From contig NZ_BMWT01000008.1 of assembly GCF_014651375.1 (NCBI RefSeq), positions 62,001 to 126,000 of the forward strand: 64,000 nt of DNA. The letters run 5' to 3'. Below the pieces are notes generated by a model, which was given only the letters and a program-made list of their open reading frames with translations, made no database searches and was not told the DNA's origin. Source of the stretch: Tateyamaria omphalii. GTDB lineage: Bacteria; Pseudomonadota; Alphaproteobacteria; Rhodobacterales; Rhodobacteraceae. Below, piece after piece: positions 51,686-60,939 of the stretch. Numbering within the stretch: the first letter of the stretch is position 1; each line of letters opens with the position of its first letter. Both the position numbers and the translations under genes were made by a program.

Positions 51686-51716
51686 AAACGCCGCCCTGGA
51701 TCAGGGGGCGGCGTTT
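51686..51716. terminator. Two-way terminator between host-attachment gene and rplQ
   Basis: AAACGCCGCCC (51686-51696) and GGGCGGCGTTT (51706-51716) form an 11-base-pair stem with a nine-base loop. The A and T ends give short U-runs in both directions, so it may stop the + strand gene and the ribosomal operon. Confidence 0.85.
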
Positions 51717-51738
51717 CCGCTTCGCTGAGCGCAAAGCT

Positions 51739-52158
51739 TTATTCTTCGGCAGCGTCTTCTGCTGCAACGCGCGCTTTGTCAGCGGCGCCTTTTGCGTCGC
51801 GGTCACGGTCCACGAATTCGATGATGGCCATGGGCGCCATGTCACCATAGCGGAAGCCAGCTTTCAGAACGCGAACGTAGCCGCCCTGACGGTCCTTGTA
51901 GCGCGGGCCCAGCACGTCAAACAGCTTGGTGACGTACTGGTCTTCTTTCAGCTTGGCTGCGGCCTGACGGCGGGCGTGTAGGTCGCCGCGCTTGGCCAGC
52001 GTGATCATCTTTTCGATGATCGGGCGCAGTTCTTTTGCCTTGGGCAATGTTGTCTTGATTTGCTCATGTTCGATGAGCGAACCAGCCATGTTTGCGAACA
52101 GAGCCTTGCGGTGCTCATGTGTCCGGTTCAGGCGGCGGTAACCACGTGCGTGACGCAT
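51739..52158 (-). CDS. rplQ: 50S ribosomal protein L17
   Basis: A 139-residue L17: [20 protein letters not shown] at the start, [15 protein letters not shown] near 35, and [22 protein letters not shown] near 90. A C-terminal Lys/Ala/Glu-rich tail follows. Last gene of the alpha operon. Confidence 0.98.
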   Translation of the reverse strand: MRHARGYRRLNRTHEHRKALFANMAGSLIEHEQIKTTLPKAKELRPIIEKMITLAKRGDLHARRQAAAKLKEDQYVTKLFDVLGPRYKDRQGGYVRVLKAGFRYGDMAPMAIIEFVDRDRDAKGAADKARVAAEDAAEE

Positions 52159-52250
52159 ATTTCTTCTCCTAAAGTGCCCTCTACGGACTGTTTTGCTTTG
52201 TCTGGTCCGCGATGCGTGTCACGAACTCTCCTTGGGGCTTTGTGCCCGGG

Positions 52251-52294
52251 TGCAACGGCCAAGATTTTTCGTAAGAAAAATCTTGGCCGTTGCA
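52251..52294 (-). terminator. Long perfect hairpin between rpoA and rplQ
   Basis: Two 20-base arms, TGCAACGGCCAAGATTTTTC and its exact reverse complement, are joined by a GTAA loop. It begins four bases after rpoA ends. The inner 12 bases match the palindrome after engB at 37658-37681. It may reduce read-through to rplQ or protect rpoA mRNA. Confidence 0.75.
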
Positions 52295-52297
52295 GTC

Positions 52298-53314
52298 TTA
52301 AAAGTTGTCTTCGAATTTCTTGGCCAGGTCTTCGATGTTATCCGGTGGCCAGTCCTCGACATCCATACCAAGGTGCAGACCCATGCCCGACAGCACTTCC
52401 TTGATCTCGTTCAGGGACTTGCGGCCGAAGTTCGGCGTGCGCAGCATTTCTGCTTCGGTCTTCTGGATGAGATCGCCGATGTAGACGATGTTGTCGTTCT
52501 TCAGGCAGTTTGCAGACCGCACCGACAGTTCCAGCTCGTCCACTTTCTTCAGAAGAAGCGGATTAAACTCGAGACCATCGTCGTCGTCCTGACGCGATGC
52601 GCTTTCCGGCTCGTCGAAGTTGACGAAGATGCCCAGCTGGTCCTGCAGGATGCGTGCAGCAAAGGCCACCGCATCGTCAGGGCTGATGGAGCCATCGGTT
52701 TCAACCTTCATGGTCAGCTTGTCATAGTCCAGCACCTGGCCCTCGCGGGTGGGCTGCACGTCATAGCTGACCTTCTTGACCGGCGAATAGATCGCGTCGA
52801 TCGGGATCAGGCCGATGGGTGCGTCCTCGGGCTTGTTCTTGTCTGCCGACACATAGCCTTTACCGGTGTTGACCGTCAGTTCCATGTAGACGTCTGCACC
52901 ATCGTCGAGGTGGCAGATGACCAGATCGCGGTTCAGGATTTCGATCCCGGCGCTTTCCGAGATGTCTCCCGCCGTGACAACGCCCGGACCTTTGGCGGAG
53001 ATCGACAGGCGCTTGGGGCCTTCGACTTCCATGCGCAGGCTGACCTGCTTGAGGTTCAGGATGATGTCGGTGACGTCTTCACGTACACCGGCAACCGACG
53101 AAAACTCGTGCAATACGTTGTCGATCTGCACAGACGTGATGGCGGCGCCTTGCAGCGACGACATCAGAACGCGGCGCAGCGCGTTGCCCATGGTCAGGCC
53201 AAAACCGCGTTCCAGCGGTTCAGCAACAACGGTGGCCTGTCGCGCGGGTTCGTTGCCCGGCTTGACGTCAAGCTGCTGCGGCTTGATCAGTTCGGCCCAG
53301 TTCTTATGGATCAT
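52298..53314 (-). CDS. rpoA: RNA polymerase alpha subunit
   Basis: A 338-residue alpha subunit with the assembly domain ([41 protein letters not shown]) and the DNA-binding C-terminal domain ([40 protein letters not shown]). I start at [12 protein letters not shown] (53314). Confidence 0.98.
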   Translation of the reverse strand: MIHKNWAELIKPQQLDVKPGNEPARQATVVAEPLERGFGLTMGNALRRVLMSSLQGAAITSVQIDNVLHEFSSVAGVREDVTDIILNLKQVSLRMEVEGPKRLSISAKGPGVVTAGDISESAGIEILNRDLVICHLDDGADVYMELTVNTGKGYVSADKNKPEDAPIGLIPIDAIYSPVKKVSYDVQPTREGQVLDYDKLTMKVETDGSISPDDAVAFAARILQDQLGIFVNFDEPESASRQDDDDGLEFNPLLLKKVDELELSVRSANCLKNDNIVYIGDLIQKTEAEMLRTPNFGRKSLNEIKEVLSGMGLHLGMDVEDWPPDNIEDLAKKFEDNF

Positions 53315-53426
53315 GCGTCCCTCCATTCCTGTCTACGCGCCATGTCCCAACGCGCGACTCCCGAGGTTTCAAAAAGCGGATTGGGGCCGAGCGAAACACG
53401 CGGCCCCAAAAGGTGTTGGTTGTCGC

Positions 53427-53816
53427 TTAGACGCGGCGACGCTTGGGCGGACGGCAGCCATTGTGAGCAATCGGCGTCACGTCGCGGATCGACGTGATGT
53501 TGAAGCCGACAGCGGCCAGCGCGCGCAAAGCCGATTCACGACCCGAACCGGGGCCCTGCACTTCGACTTCCAGCGTCTTCACACCGTGTTCCTGCGCCTT
53601 ACGGCCCGCATCTTCGGCGGCCATCTGAGCGGCGTACGGTGTGGATTTCCGCGAGCCCTTGAAGCCCATGGTGCCAGCCGACGACCACGCAATGGCATTG
53701 CCTTGCACGTCCGAGATCAGGATCTTGGTGTTGTTGAACGACGAATTCACGTGGGCCACGCCCGCCGCGATATTCTTGGAGACCTTGCGCTTACCGCGCC
53801 GTGTATCACGTGCCAT
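53427..53816 (-). CDS. rpsK: 30S ribosomal protein S11
   Basis: A 129-residue S11: [16 protein letters not shown] near 20 and the conserved end [18 protein letters not shown]. Part of the alpha operon between rpsM and rpoA. Confidence 0.98.
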   Translation of the reverse strand: MARDTRRGKRKVSKNIAAGVAHVNSSFNNTKILISDVQGNAIAWSSAGTMGFKGSRKSTPYAAQMAAEDAGRKAQEHGVKTLEVEVQGPGSGRESALRALAAVGFNITSIRDVTPIAHNGCRPPKRRRV

Positions 53817-53831
53817 GAGTGCAGCCCTCCC

Positions 53832-54200
53832 TTATTTCTTCTTACCGGCAATGGCCTTTGCGGGGCCTTTGCGGGTGCGAGCGTTGGTGTGTGTGCGCTG
53901 ACCGCGGACGGGCAGATTGCGACGGTGGCGCAGGCCACGGTAGCAGCCCAGGTCCATCAGGCGCTTGATGTTCATCTGCGTGTCACGACGCAGGTCACCT
54001 TCGACGGTGTAGTTTTCGTCGATGTGCTCGCGGATTTTCAGAACCTCTGCATCCGACAGCTCGTTCACGCGACGGTGCGCTTCGATGCCGACGGCTTCGC
54101 AGATGGCTTTGGCGGAGGTGTTGCCGATACCCGTGATATAGGTCAGGGCGATCGGAACGCGTTTGGCTGTGGGGATGTTAACCCCTGCGATACGTGCCAC
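53832..54200 (-). CDS. rpsM: 30S ribosomal protein S13
   Basis: A 122-residue S13: [21 protein letters not shown] at the N terminus, [20 protein letters not shown] near 90 and a basic end [12 protein letters not shown]. First gene of the alpha operon, separated from adk by the small membrane gene. Confidence 0.98.
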   Translation of the reverse strand: MARIAGVNIPTAKRVPIALTYITGIGNTSAKAICEAVGIEAHRRVNELSDAEVLKIREHIDENYTVEGDLRRDTQMNIKRLMDLGCYRGLRHRRNLPVRGQRTHTNARTRKGPAKAIAGKKK

Positions 54201-54387
54201 GTGGGCTTTCCTTTCGTTGCGAGCCCGTAGTTCCGGGCCCTTTTTTCACAACATAAGGCCCAAGGATTTGTGCCCCGGGCCTGCCGCTGATCAGGTGATC
54301 CGACCGGACGCGTTCCGGTCTTTGATTCTCGTTAGAGATGGCGTGAGATAGGCTTTGACACAGGATGCGTCAACCCCATGAAGGCGA
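54201..54387 (-). other. Leader region before rpsM
   Basis: 187 bases upstream of rpsM, after the small membrane gene ends. GCCCG..CGGGC stems occur around 54225-54240. It may hold a leader where ribosomal protein control acts, but I cannot fit a known motif. Confidence 0.4.
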
Positions 54388-54720
54388 TCAAACCGGTTTC
54401 AGTTCCACCGCATTCAAAAGTCGACGAATAACTGCTGCCCAGAACACGAGATATGCAAGGCCAAGAGTAATTATGGACAAGACAAGCCAAACCAGAGCGT
54501 GTCCCAGAATGTCTCCAAAATTGAACTCAACGCTGACCTTGGATATTGCGTTTCCATCGCGGTCCAGCACGTATGTGCGGTTCATCGGAGCCTTCAAGAA
54601 ATAGTACGGTAGTACAAACGCAGCAAGCCCGAAGGTAATGACTGTCAGGATCAACCAAATGACAATCATACCAAGCGCTTCACCAAGCGAAAAATCGCAC
54701 CTGAACTTCTGGCCCAGCAT
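54388..54720 (-). CDS. Small two-helix membrane protein (DUF6693-like) within the ribosomal operon
   Basis: A 110-residue protein with two repeats of the same plan: SLGEALGMIVIWLILTVITFGLAAFVLPYYF and FGDILGHALVWLVLSIITLGLAYLVF. Each repeat has one long membrane helix, with NRTYVLDRDGNAISKVSVEF between. Function unknown. It lies between adk and rpsM in the same direction, and its codons are AT-richer than those of the adjacent ribosomal genes, so it looks like an insertion. Confidence 0.75.
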   Translation of the reverse strand: MLGQKFRCDFSLGEALGMIVIWLILTVITFGLAAFVLPYYFLKAPMNRTYVLDRDGNAISKVSVEFNFGDILGHALVWLVLSIITLGLAYLVFWAAVIRRLLNAVELKPV

Positions 54721-54781
54721 AGCGTCTCCTCCCTAGCTGCAGCAGAGTGATGCGAAAAAGCGTCAAATGCAACTAAAAGTG

Positions 54782-55360
54782 TTAGACGTCCAGTACACCC
54801 GCGATCGCAGCCTTCACATCCGCGATCTCACCCAGCCCATCAACCTTTGTCAGCTGCCCCTTGGCATAGTAGTAGCCGATCAGTGGCGAGGTCTTTTTAT
54901 AGTACTCCATCAGGCGCACTTTCATTGAATCGGCGTTGTCATCAGCACGCACGGGCTGACCCGCGGCTGCGGCCTCGGCGGCGCGTCCGACGATACGCTC
55001 GACCAGCACTTCATCGTTGACCTCAAGTTCGATCACGGCATCAAGGCTTTCGCCCTGTTCTGAAAGCAGATTGTTCAAAGCATCCGCCTGCGCCAGCGTG
55101 CGGGGGAAGCCGTCGAAAATGAAGCCGTTGGCTTTCACTGTCTCGAGCTGTTCACGTATCAGGCCGATGACGATCTCGTCCGTTACAAGTGCGCCGCGGG
55201 CCATGACATCGGCCACGATCTGTCCCATCTCGGTGCCTGAGTCTTTGGCCGCACGCAGCATGTCGCCCGTCGACAATTGCACCATGCCGCGCTCTTCCAC
55301 TAGAAAACGCGCCTGCGTTCCCTTGCCCGCGCCTGGCGGGCCCAAGAGAATAATATTCAT
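54782..55360 (-). CDS. adk: Adenylate kinase, short type
   Basis: A 192-residue kinase that equilibrates ATP, AMP and ADP. P-loop [10 protein letters not shown] at 7-16, AMP-binding STGDMLRAA near 30 and [13 protein letters not shown] near 82. It lacks the long zinc-type LID and is about 20 residues shorter than the E. coli form. It follows secY. Confidence 0.96.
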   Translation of the reverse strand: MNIILLGPPGAGKGTQARFLVEERGMVQLSTGDMLRAAKDSGTEMGQIVADVMARGALVTDEIVIGLIREQLETVKANGFIFDGFPRTLAQADALNNLLSEQGESLDAVIELEVNDEVLVERIVGRAAEAAAAGQPVRADDNADSMKVRLMEYYKKTSPLIGYYYAKGQLTKVDGLGEIADVKAAIAGVLDV

Positions 55361-55384
55361 CAGCTGTCCCCTCCCTGGACCGCT

Positions 55385-56749
55385 TTAGCGGCGTACAGGG
55401 CTTCTTTTGCGCCGGGTCTTATTGCCCTTACCGCGCAGTTGCGATTTCTCGATCAGGCCTTCGTACTGGTGTGCCAACAGGTGGCTTTGTACTTGCTGGA
55501 TCGTGTCCATGGTCACAGATACCACAATCAGCACGGATGTCCCGCCAAAGTAGAACGGAATGGCAAACTCACCGCGCAGGATTTCAGGCAGCAGACAGAC
55601 CAGCGCCAGATAGGCCGAACCAAGAACCAGCACCCGGTTGACCACGTATTCGAGGTACTCGGATGTCTTTTTGCCCGGGCGGATACCAGGGACAAAGCCG
55701 TTCTGGTTCTTGAGGTTGTCGGCCACGTCATCGGGTTTGAAGCTGACGTTGAACGTATAGAAGTAGGCAAAGAAGACGATCATCGCCGCAAAGAATAGCA
55801 GGTACAGCGGCTGACCGGGACCGAAGTTCGCCAGCAGCCACGACATGATCGGACTGGTCGAGTTGCCCGAGAAGGTCGAGATCGTCACGGGCAGAAGCAG
55901 CAATGACGAGGCAAAGATTGCTGGGATCACGCCCGCAGGGTTCACCTTGACCGGCAGGTGCGAGGACCCACCGTCATAGACTTTCATGCCCACCTGACGG
56001 CGCGGGTACTGGATGTGGATCTTGCGCAGCGCACGTTCCATGAACACCACGAAGGTGATTGTCGCGATGACCATCACGATCACACCCACGATGATGGCAG
56101 GGCTCAGCGCGCCCGAGCGGCCCGAGGCAAAGAACTGCGCCAACGCCGCAGGGACTTCGGCAATGATGCCAACAAAGATGATCAGCGAGATGCCGTTGCC
56201 GATACCGCGTGCCGTGATCTGCTCGCCCAGCCACATCAGGAACATGGTGCCACCGACAAGAGTGATGAGGCAGGAAATACGGAAGAACATGCCCGGATCG
56301 GTCACCAGATCGCCGGATTCCAATGACACAGCCAGACCGTAGGCCTGCAAGGTCGCCAGCGCAACGGTCCCATAGCGGGTGTACTGGTTGATCTTCTTGC
56401 GCCCCTGCTCGCCCTCTTTCTTGAGCTGCTCGAGCTTGGGCACCATCGAAGTCAGAAGCTGAACGATGATCGAGGCCGAGATGTAAGGCATGATGCCAAG
56501 AGCAAAGATGCCCATCCGACCCAGCGCACCACCAGTGAACATGCTGACCATGCCACCGATGCCTTGACCTGCACTTTCCATGAACTCCCGCAGGGCGGCG
56601 CCATCGATGCCGGGAACCGGAATGAAGGTGCCCAGGCGATAGACGATCAGCAGACCAAGGGTAAACAGGATGCGATTGCGCAGGTCGGTAGCCTTGCCCA
56701 AAGCGCTCCAGCTCGTGTTGGCGGCCATATTCTCGACGGCAGATACCAT
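55385..56749 (-). CDS. secY: Protein translocase subunit SecY
   Basis: A 454-residue channel protein with ten helices: RILFTLGLLIVYRLGTFIPVPGI (helix 1), MGIFALGIMPYISASIIVQLL, and the C-terminal loop KPDDVADNLKNQNGFVPGIRPGK. It moves unfolded proteins across the inner membrane with SecE, SecG and SecA. The basic tail KTRRKRSPVRR ends it. Confidence 0.97.
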   Translation of the reverse strand: MVSAVENMAANTSWSALGKATDLRNRILFTLGLLIVYRLGTFIPVPGIDGAALREFMESAGQGIGGMVSMFTGGALGRMGIFALGIMPYISASIIVQLLTSMVPKLEQLKKEGEQGRKKINQYTRYGTVALATLQAYGLAVSLESGDLVTDPGMFFRISCLITLVGGTMFLMWLGEQITARGIGNGISLIIFVGIIAEVPAALAQFFASGRSGALSPAIIVGVIVMVIATITFVVFMERALRKIHIQYPRRQVGMKVYDGGSSHLPVKVNPAGVIPAIFASSLLLLPVTISTFSGNSTSPIMSWLLANFGPGQPLYLLFFAAMIVFFAYFYTFNVSFKPDDVADNLKNQNGFVPGIRPGKKTSEYLEYVVNRVLVLGSAYLALVCLLPEILRGEFAIPFYFGGTSVLIVVSVTMDTIQQVQSHLLAHQYEGLIEKSQLRGKGNKTRRKRSPVRR

Positions 56750-56774
56750 GCGGGTGTGTTCCTTTATGGCGAAA

Positions 56775-56805
56775 CGCCGCCCACACCGTTTTCCGGCGGG
56801 CGGCG
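56775..56805 (-). promoter_or_regulatory. Hairpin between rplO and secY
   Basis: CGCCGCCC and GGGCGGCG pair over eight bases with a 15-base loop in the gap between rplO and secY. It could affect relative expression of the two genes. Confidence 0.5.
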
Positions 56806-56865
56806 TAGGAAAAACTAGAGACTATGTAAGCCGCAAGTTCGCGGCTCACAAGGCGTCAAACAGGC

Positions 56866-57336
56866 TTACTCGGCGGCCGCCGCGGTTGTGGTCAGCGACC
56901 CACCCGCTTTTTCAACGGCTTCGACGGCGGATTTGGAGGCGCCAGTCACAGCAAGTTCAACTTTCGAGGTGATCTCACCCTTGGCCAGCACGCGGATACC
57001 GTCCAGCTTGCGGCGCACGAGGCCGGAGGCGATCAGCGCATCTTCGTCGATGGCTTTTTTCGCGTCGATCTTGCCCGCGTCGATGAATTTCTGGATCAGG
57101 CCGAGGTTCACAACGGCAAATGCTTTGCGGTTCGGCTTGTTGAAGCCGCGCTTGGGCAGACGTTGGTAGAGGGGCATTTGCCCGCCTTCGTAGCCGTTGA
57201 TGGCCACGCCTGAACGGGATTTCTGACCTTTGATACCGCGGCCACCCATTTTACCGGTGCCCGAGCCCGGGCCACGGCCCACGCGTTTTTTCGGTTTGGT
57301 CGCGCCAGGATTGTCGCGCAGTTCGTGCAGTTTCAT
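56866..57336 (-). CDS. rplO: 50S ribosomal protein L15
   Basis: A 156-residue L15: [22 protein letters not shown], the [20 protein letters not shown] stretch and [16 protein letters not shown] start at 57336. In most bacteria rpmD ends directly upstream; here 3.4 kb of other genes intervenes. Confidence 0.97.
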   Translation of the reverse strand: MKLHELRDNPGATKPKKRVGRGPGSGTGKMGGRGIKGQKSRSGVAINGYEGGQMPLYQRLPKRGFNKPNRKAFAVVNLGLIQKFIDAGKIDAKKAIDEDALIASGLVRRKLDGIRVLAKGEITSKVELAVTGASKSAVEAVEKAGGSLTTTAAAAE

Positions 57337-57660
57337 ATCGCTTCTCCTTGCCGGATGTGCCCCACGAAGCGTGAACAGGACAACCACGGCGTTTCTTGGT
57401 TTTGATTCTGCGGCGCGATGCGCCACCGTGGGCGTATAGACCCAGCATCCAGACGGATCAAGCCCCGTCCACGTCTTCCATTGAAGGTATCACAGTGGCC
57501 CAAAGCCATCGCGCCTCACCCCGAGGGTTCATTTTGCACGCTGCGTCGCAAGATTTTGATTCACAGACCAGAATTTGGCCGATAGAGGTGACAATCACGA
57601 AACAAAAAAACAGCCCTCCCAACCGGGCGCACGTACAACAGGCCATCGGAGACGCACAAA
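57337..57660. other. Gap between rplO and the first inserted gene
   Basis: 324 bases. Since the rplO-secY-adk unit is separated from rpmD by the insertion, a - strand promoter for it probably lies here, and a + strand promoter for the DUF membrane gene. I see no reading frame that looks real. Confidence 0.45.
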
Positions 57661-58356
57661 GTGCTCCAAGATTTTTTTCAGCATCCCGGGGTTCTGCACC
57701 GCGCAGGCATCGCATCGGCGGTGCTGAGCGTTTACGCCTTCTGGCCTTACATCCGCGACATCCTGACCAACCGGACCCGGCCCGAGCGCGCATCCTGGCT
57801 GATCTGGGCTGTGCTGAGTGCCGTGTCGCTGTTGAGCCAAGTCTATGAGGGGGCCGATGGGTCGCTGGGCTTTGCCATCACGCAGACAGCGGGCACGGTC
57901 ATCATCTGCGGCCTGACGTTCTGGAAAACGACTGGCCTGCGGTTCAAGACCGACGACAGCCAGGTGCTGACCGCCACGGCCGTCGGTGTCTGGCTGTGGG
58001 CGGAAATGGAAAGTGCCGCTTATGCCCTGTTCGTCACCATCACGATGTCGATGATGGGTGGGCTTCTGACCATGCAGAAAGCGTTCCTGGATCCCAAGTC
58101 CGAGACATGGGCCACCTGGGCCGCCTTCTTTGTATCGGCTGCATTAGCAGTCGTGGCAATTGGCGGGGCGAACTGGCTGCTTTTGGCATACCCGCTCTAT
58201 GTCATGGTTCTGTCCGGTGGCATCATGCTCTGCATGGGCGCAGGCCACTTATGGGCGGCACGGAGTATTGCTACTCAGCCCGACACCCCTCACCAGCAGC
58301 TGACCCTGTCTGTCATGTCGTTTCAACGGACGGGTTCACCCAGCGTGTCGGAGTAA
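57661..58356 (+). CDS. Multi-pass membrane protein, paralogue 1
   Basis: A 231-residue protein with about seven membrane helices, starting with the GTG at 57661. It shares IASAVLSVYAFWPYI, TRPERASWLIWAVLS, SQVYEGADGSL and ANWLLLAYPLYVMVLSG with the gene at 60050-60712, so they are paralogues. I do not recognise a named family. Its last 44 bases overlap the convergent DsbA/HCCA isomerase-type gene. Confidence 0.8.
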   Translation: MLQDFFQHPGVLHRAGIASAVLSVYAFWPYIRDILTNRTRPERASWLIWAVLSAVSLLSQVYEGADGSLGFAITQTAGTVIICGLTFWKTTGLRFKTDDSQVLTATAVGVWLWAEMESAAYALFVTITMSMMGGLLTMQKAFLDPKSETWATWAAFFVSAALAVVAIGGANWLLLAYPLYVMVLSGGIMLCMGAGHLWAARSIATQPDTPHQQLTLSVMSFQRTGSPSVSE

Positions 58357-58957
58357 AGGGGCGCGCAATCGCGCGTTCCAAAAGTTCAAGCCGGTCCTGC
58401 CCATAGAAGACCTCACCTTCCAGAACATATGTTGGTGAGCCAAACACGCTGGATGCGAGGGCCATCTGGCTATTGGCGGCGTATTGGGCAGCCACCTGTT
58501 TGGATTGCGCCTGCTCAAGCAAGTCATCGGCGTCGTGCCCCAGCCCTGTGGCAAGTGCATGTAACGTCGGTACATCCGACAGATCCGCATCGTCGCGCCA
58601 ATGGGCCTCAAGGATCGCGTGGGCCATCGCATCCACCTGATCACCGCGATCACCCAGGGCAAGGATCATGCCGCTGGCCAAGGTATAATCCGCATCGTGA
58701 TAGGTCGGGCGAAACGACACCACCGGCACATCACGCAGTTCCGCCCAACGCTCGATCTCACGCCCAAAGAAGTAGTCGACATGCGCCTGCGTCCGTGCCC
58801 GGAAGGGCAGACTGCCCTGCGCCTCGACCACGGGGGACAGGGCAATGGGGCGGTGCACAAGGGTCAGGCCATGGGCGGCGCAAATCTGCATGACCTTGGC
58901 CGATCCGAGATATGCGAAGGCCGAGTGGACAGAGTAGTAATAGATGATGTCTGTCAT
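58313..58957 (-). CDS. 2-hydroxychromene-2-carboxylate isomerase-like (DsbA/kappa-GST fold) protein
   Basis: A 214-residue thioredoxin-fold protein of the HCCA isomerase / kappa-class GST type. MTDIIYYYSVHSAFAYLGSAKV at the N terminus replaces the Cys pair of DsbA with a Ser-type site, RPIALSPVVEAQG and a final GSPTYVLEGEVFYGQDRLE with the cis-Pro complete the pattern. These act on aromatic ring-cleavage intermediates or glutathione; no partner genes here point to either. Confidence 0.88.
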   Translation of the reverse strand: MTDIIYYYSVHSAFAYLGSAKVMQICAAHGLTLVHRPIALSPVVEAQGSLPFRARTQAHVDYFFGREIERWAELRDVPVVSFRPTYHDADYTLASGMILALGDRGDQVDAMAHAILEAHWRDDADLSDVPTLHALATGLGHDADDLLEQAQSKQVAAQYAANSQMALASSVFGSPTYVLEGEVFYGQDRLELLERAIARPFTPTRWVNPSVETT

Positions 58958-59041
58958 GGGACGCAGGCTAGGCTTCAATTATACCTTCCACAACGCCTGC
59001 AACATTGCTTTTGCTCTGTAGGTGGTGCCATCCTGCCCTCG

Positions 59042-59797
59042 ATGAATGCTCTACGTCCCCTTGTGGTCGCTGCCGCTCTTGCGGCCACGCTGCCCACAAC
59101 GCTGTCCGCGACCGGCTGCGCCCGGGATGCGATGCTGGTTTTTGACGGTTCGGCCTCCATGGATGAACTCAGCTTCGATGTCTCGCGCAAGACCCGGATC
59201 GTGGATGCCCGCACGGCATTGCGGGATGCCCTGCCCGACATCACACCGTTTCGCCGGGTGGGCTTGCTGACCTACGGCCCAGGTTCAAGCGCGGACAGTT
59301 GCGCCAATATCGACCTGCGCTTTGGTCCACGAGCCGATGCCGCAGCCGACATCGTGGACGAGATCGACGGTCTGCAACCCAAAGGGCTGACGGCGCTGGC
59401 CGCGTCCGTTCGGGCTGCAGCCGATGCGCTCGATCACCGCAACCGGTCGGGTATCGTGGTTCTGGTCACTGACGGCAACGAAACCTGCGGCGGGCGGCCT
59501 TGCGCCCTAGGCACTGCGCTCACACAGGAGGCCGCAGACCTAACTGTGCATGTCATCGGCTTCCAAGTGGTTGTGGACTTCTTCAGCTGGGACAATCCCG
59601 AACAAGTGGATGTGGGCGCAGGCAACACGGTTGCCAAATGCCTCGCGGATCGAACCGGCGGTCTCTATGTCTCAACCGAAACGGTGGAAGAGTTGGCGGA
59701 TGCGCTGCGTGCCACGCTGGGGTGCGCGCTGATTGGTGCAGCAATTCCTCCGTTCAGCGCATTCGAAACATCACCCGTTCGACCCCGTCAGACATAA
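59042..59797 (+). CDS. Exported von Willebrand factor A-domain protein
   Basis: A 251-residue protein with a signal peptide (about 1-24, VVAAALAATLPTTLSATG). The VWA domain follows, with the MIDAS metal site DGSASM (DxSxS) near 32, a Thr in GLTALAASV near 118 and the final Asp in VTDGNETCG. Several Cys suggest disulfides, in line with a periplasmic site. It probably binds a protein partner. Start at 59042. Confidence 0.88.
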   Translation: MNALRPLVVAAALAATLPTTLSATGCARDAMLVFDGSASMDELSFDVSRKTRIVDARTALRDALPDITPFRRVGLLTYGPGSSADSCANIDLRFGPRADAAADIVDEIDGLQPKGLTALAASVRAAADALDHRNRSGIVVLVTDGNETCGGRPCALGTALTQEAADLTVHVIGFQVVVDFFSWDNPEQVDVGAGNTVAKCLADRTGGLYVSTETVEELADALRATLGCALIGAAIPPFSAFETSPVRPRQT

Positions 59798-60049
59798 ACT
59801 GTCTCTGACTAGCGGCTTGCCGTCCCATAACAGAACCCAAGGGGTGATGCCCTTCCTATAAATCGTAAGCCCTGCGCTAGACCACCCAGACGGGAAGGTA
59901 TGGAAAACCGGACTAGCGGGAAACGCGCCCATCGGGCTTACTCCTCTCATACAAATTCCGCCGAACCAAATTATCGGCACACGCAATTTATTTCTTTAAG
60001 GAGTCGCGCCCGGGTCAAACCGGGCGCGCATTTCAGGACACCTACGGTA
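59798..60049. other. Gap upstream of paralogue 2
   Basis: 252 bases. They hold TAAGGAG at 59997-60003 and a stem CGCGCCCGG-GTCAAA-CCGGGCGCG at 60005-60028, followed by a TTG start. The stem could end the VWA transcript or control the following gene. Confidence 0.45.
60005..60028 (+). promoter_or_regulatory. Hairpin before the TTG start of paralogue 2
   Basis: A nine-base-pair GC-rich stem with loop GTCAAA, 21 bases before the proposed TTG start. No U-run follows. Confidence 0.5.
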
Positions 60050-60712
60050 TTGTTTGACGTCATCTTTCAGGATCCCAACCTGCTGTGGCTGATCGGGATC
60101 GCCTCTGCTCTGCTCAGCACCTATGCCTATCTGCCTTATGTCTTTGACACCCTCTCGGGGCGGACACGACCGCAACGTGCGTCATGGATGATCTGGTCCG
60201 TTCTGGGCAGCATCGCGCTAGGGTCCCAGATCTACGAAGGGGCTAGCGCATCGCTCTGGTTCGCGGCCATACAGGTGGGCGGTACGGTCGTGATTTTCCT
60301 CCTGTCGCTCAAGCACGGAACGGGTGGTTTCCTGAACCGCTCAGATGCCTGCGTGCTGGCGGCGGCAGCCGTTGGTGTGGTCGCGTGGGCGCTGACCGAA
60401 ACAGCCGTCTACGCTTTGGCCATCACAAGCACGATTTCGATGATGGGTGGGGCCATCACGGTGACCAAGGCGTTCCGCACGCCAGAGACTGAAACACTGA
60501 CCATGTGGTCGGCATCTTTTGTGGCGGCCACACTCGCGATTGTCGCCGTGGGCGGTTTGGACTGGGTGCTGCTGGCCTATCCGCTGTACCTATGGGTGCT
60601 GAACGGGGCCATTGTCGTGGCCATCCTGCTTGGTCGTGCCCGTCAGGCGCGCGCACCGGTCTTTGTCCCGCGTCATACGAAGAACGCCGCGCAGGTCCTG
60701 CGCGGCGTCTGA
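60050..60712 (+). CDS. Multi-pass membrane protein, paralogue 2
   Basis: A 220-residue protein with about seven membrane helices. It is a paralogue of the gene at 57661 (IGIASALLSTYAYLPYV, TRPQRASWMIWSVLG, SQIYEGASASL, LDWVLLAYPLYLWVLNG). Comparison of N termini favours the TTG at 60050 (AGGA at 60035-60038), since the frame upstream to 59900 is unlike the relative. Function unknown. It is the last inserted gene before rpmD. Confidence 0.78.
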   Translation: MFDVIFQDPNLLWLIGIASALLSTYAYLPYVFDTLSGRTRPQRASWMIWSVLGSIALGSQIYEGASASLWFAAIQVGGTVVIFLLSLKHGTGGFLNRSDACVLAAAAVGVVAWALTETAVYALAITSTISMMGGAITVTKAFRTPETETLTMWSASFVAATLAIVAVGGLDWVLLAYPLYLWVLNGAIVVAILLGRARQARAPVFVPRHTKNAAQVLRGV

Positions 60713-60745
60713 GTTCAATAGGATCTTGCGATCCGTTCGGGGCGT

Positions 60746-60934
60746 TTAGCCCTTCTCTTCGATGATTTCGACCAAGTGCGGGATTTTCCGAACCATGCCA
60801 CGCACGGAAGGTGTGTCTTCCAGCTCGCGGGTCTTGTGCATCTTGTTCAGGCCCAGGCCAATCAGGGTCGCACGCTGTTCTTGCGGACGACGGATGGGCG
60901 AGCCGATCTGTTTGACGACGATAGTCTTTGCCAT
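60746..60934 (-). CDS. rpmD: 50S ribosomal protein L30
   Basis: A 62-residue L30: [21 protein letters not shown], then [21 protein letters not shown]. It ends 34 bases from the end of the convergent inserted gene; in most bacteria rplO would follow at once. Confidence 0.98.
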   Translation of the reverse strand: MAKTIVVKQIGSPIRRPQEQRATLIGLGLNKMHKTRELEDTPSVRGMVRKIPHLVEIIEEKG

Positions 60935-60939
60935 CTGTC

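Noticed and set aside
52193-54230. Two long + strand open frames of more than 430 codons opposite rpoA, rpsK and rpsM
   Set aside because: They lie opposite certain ribosomal and polymerase genes whose codon bias keeps the antisense frames open.
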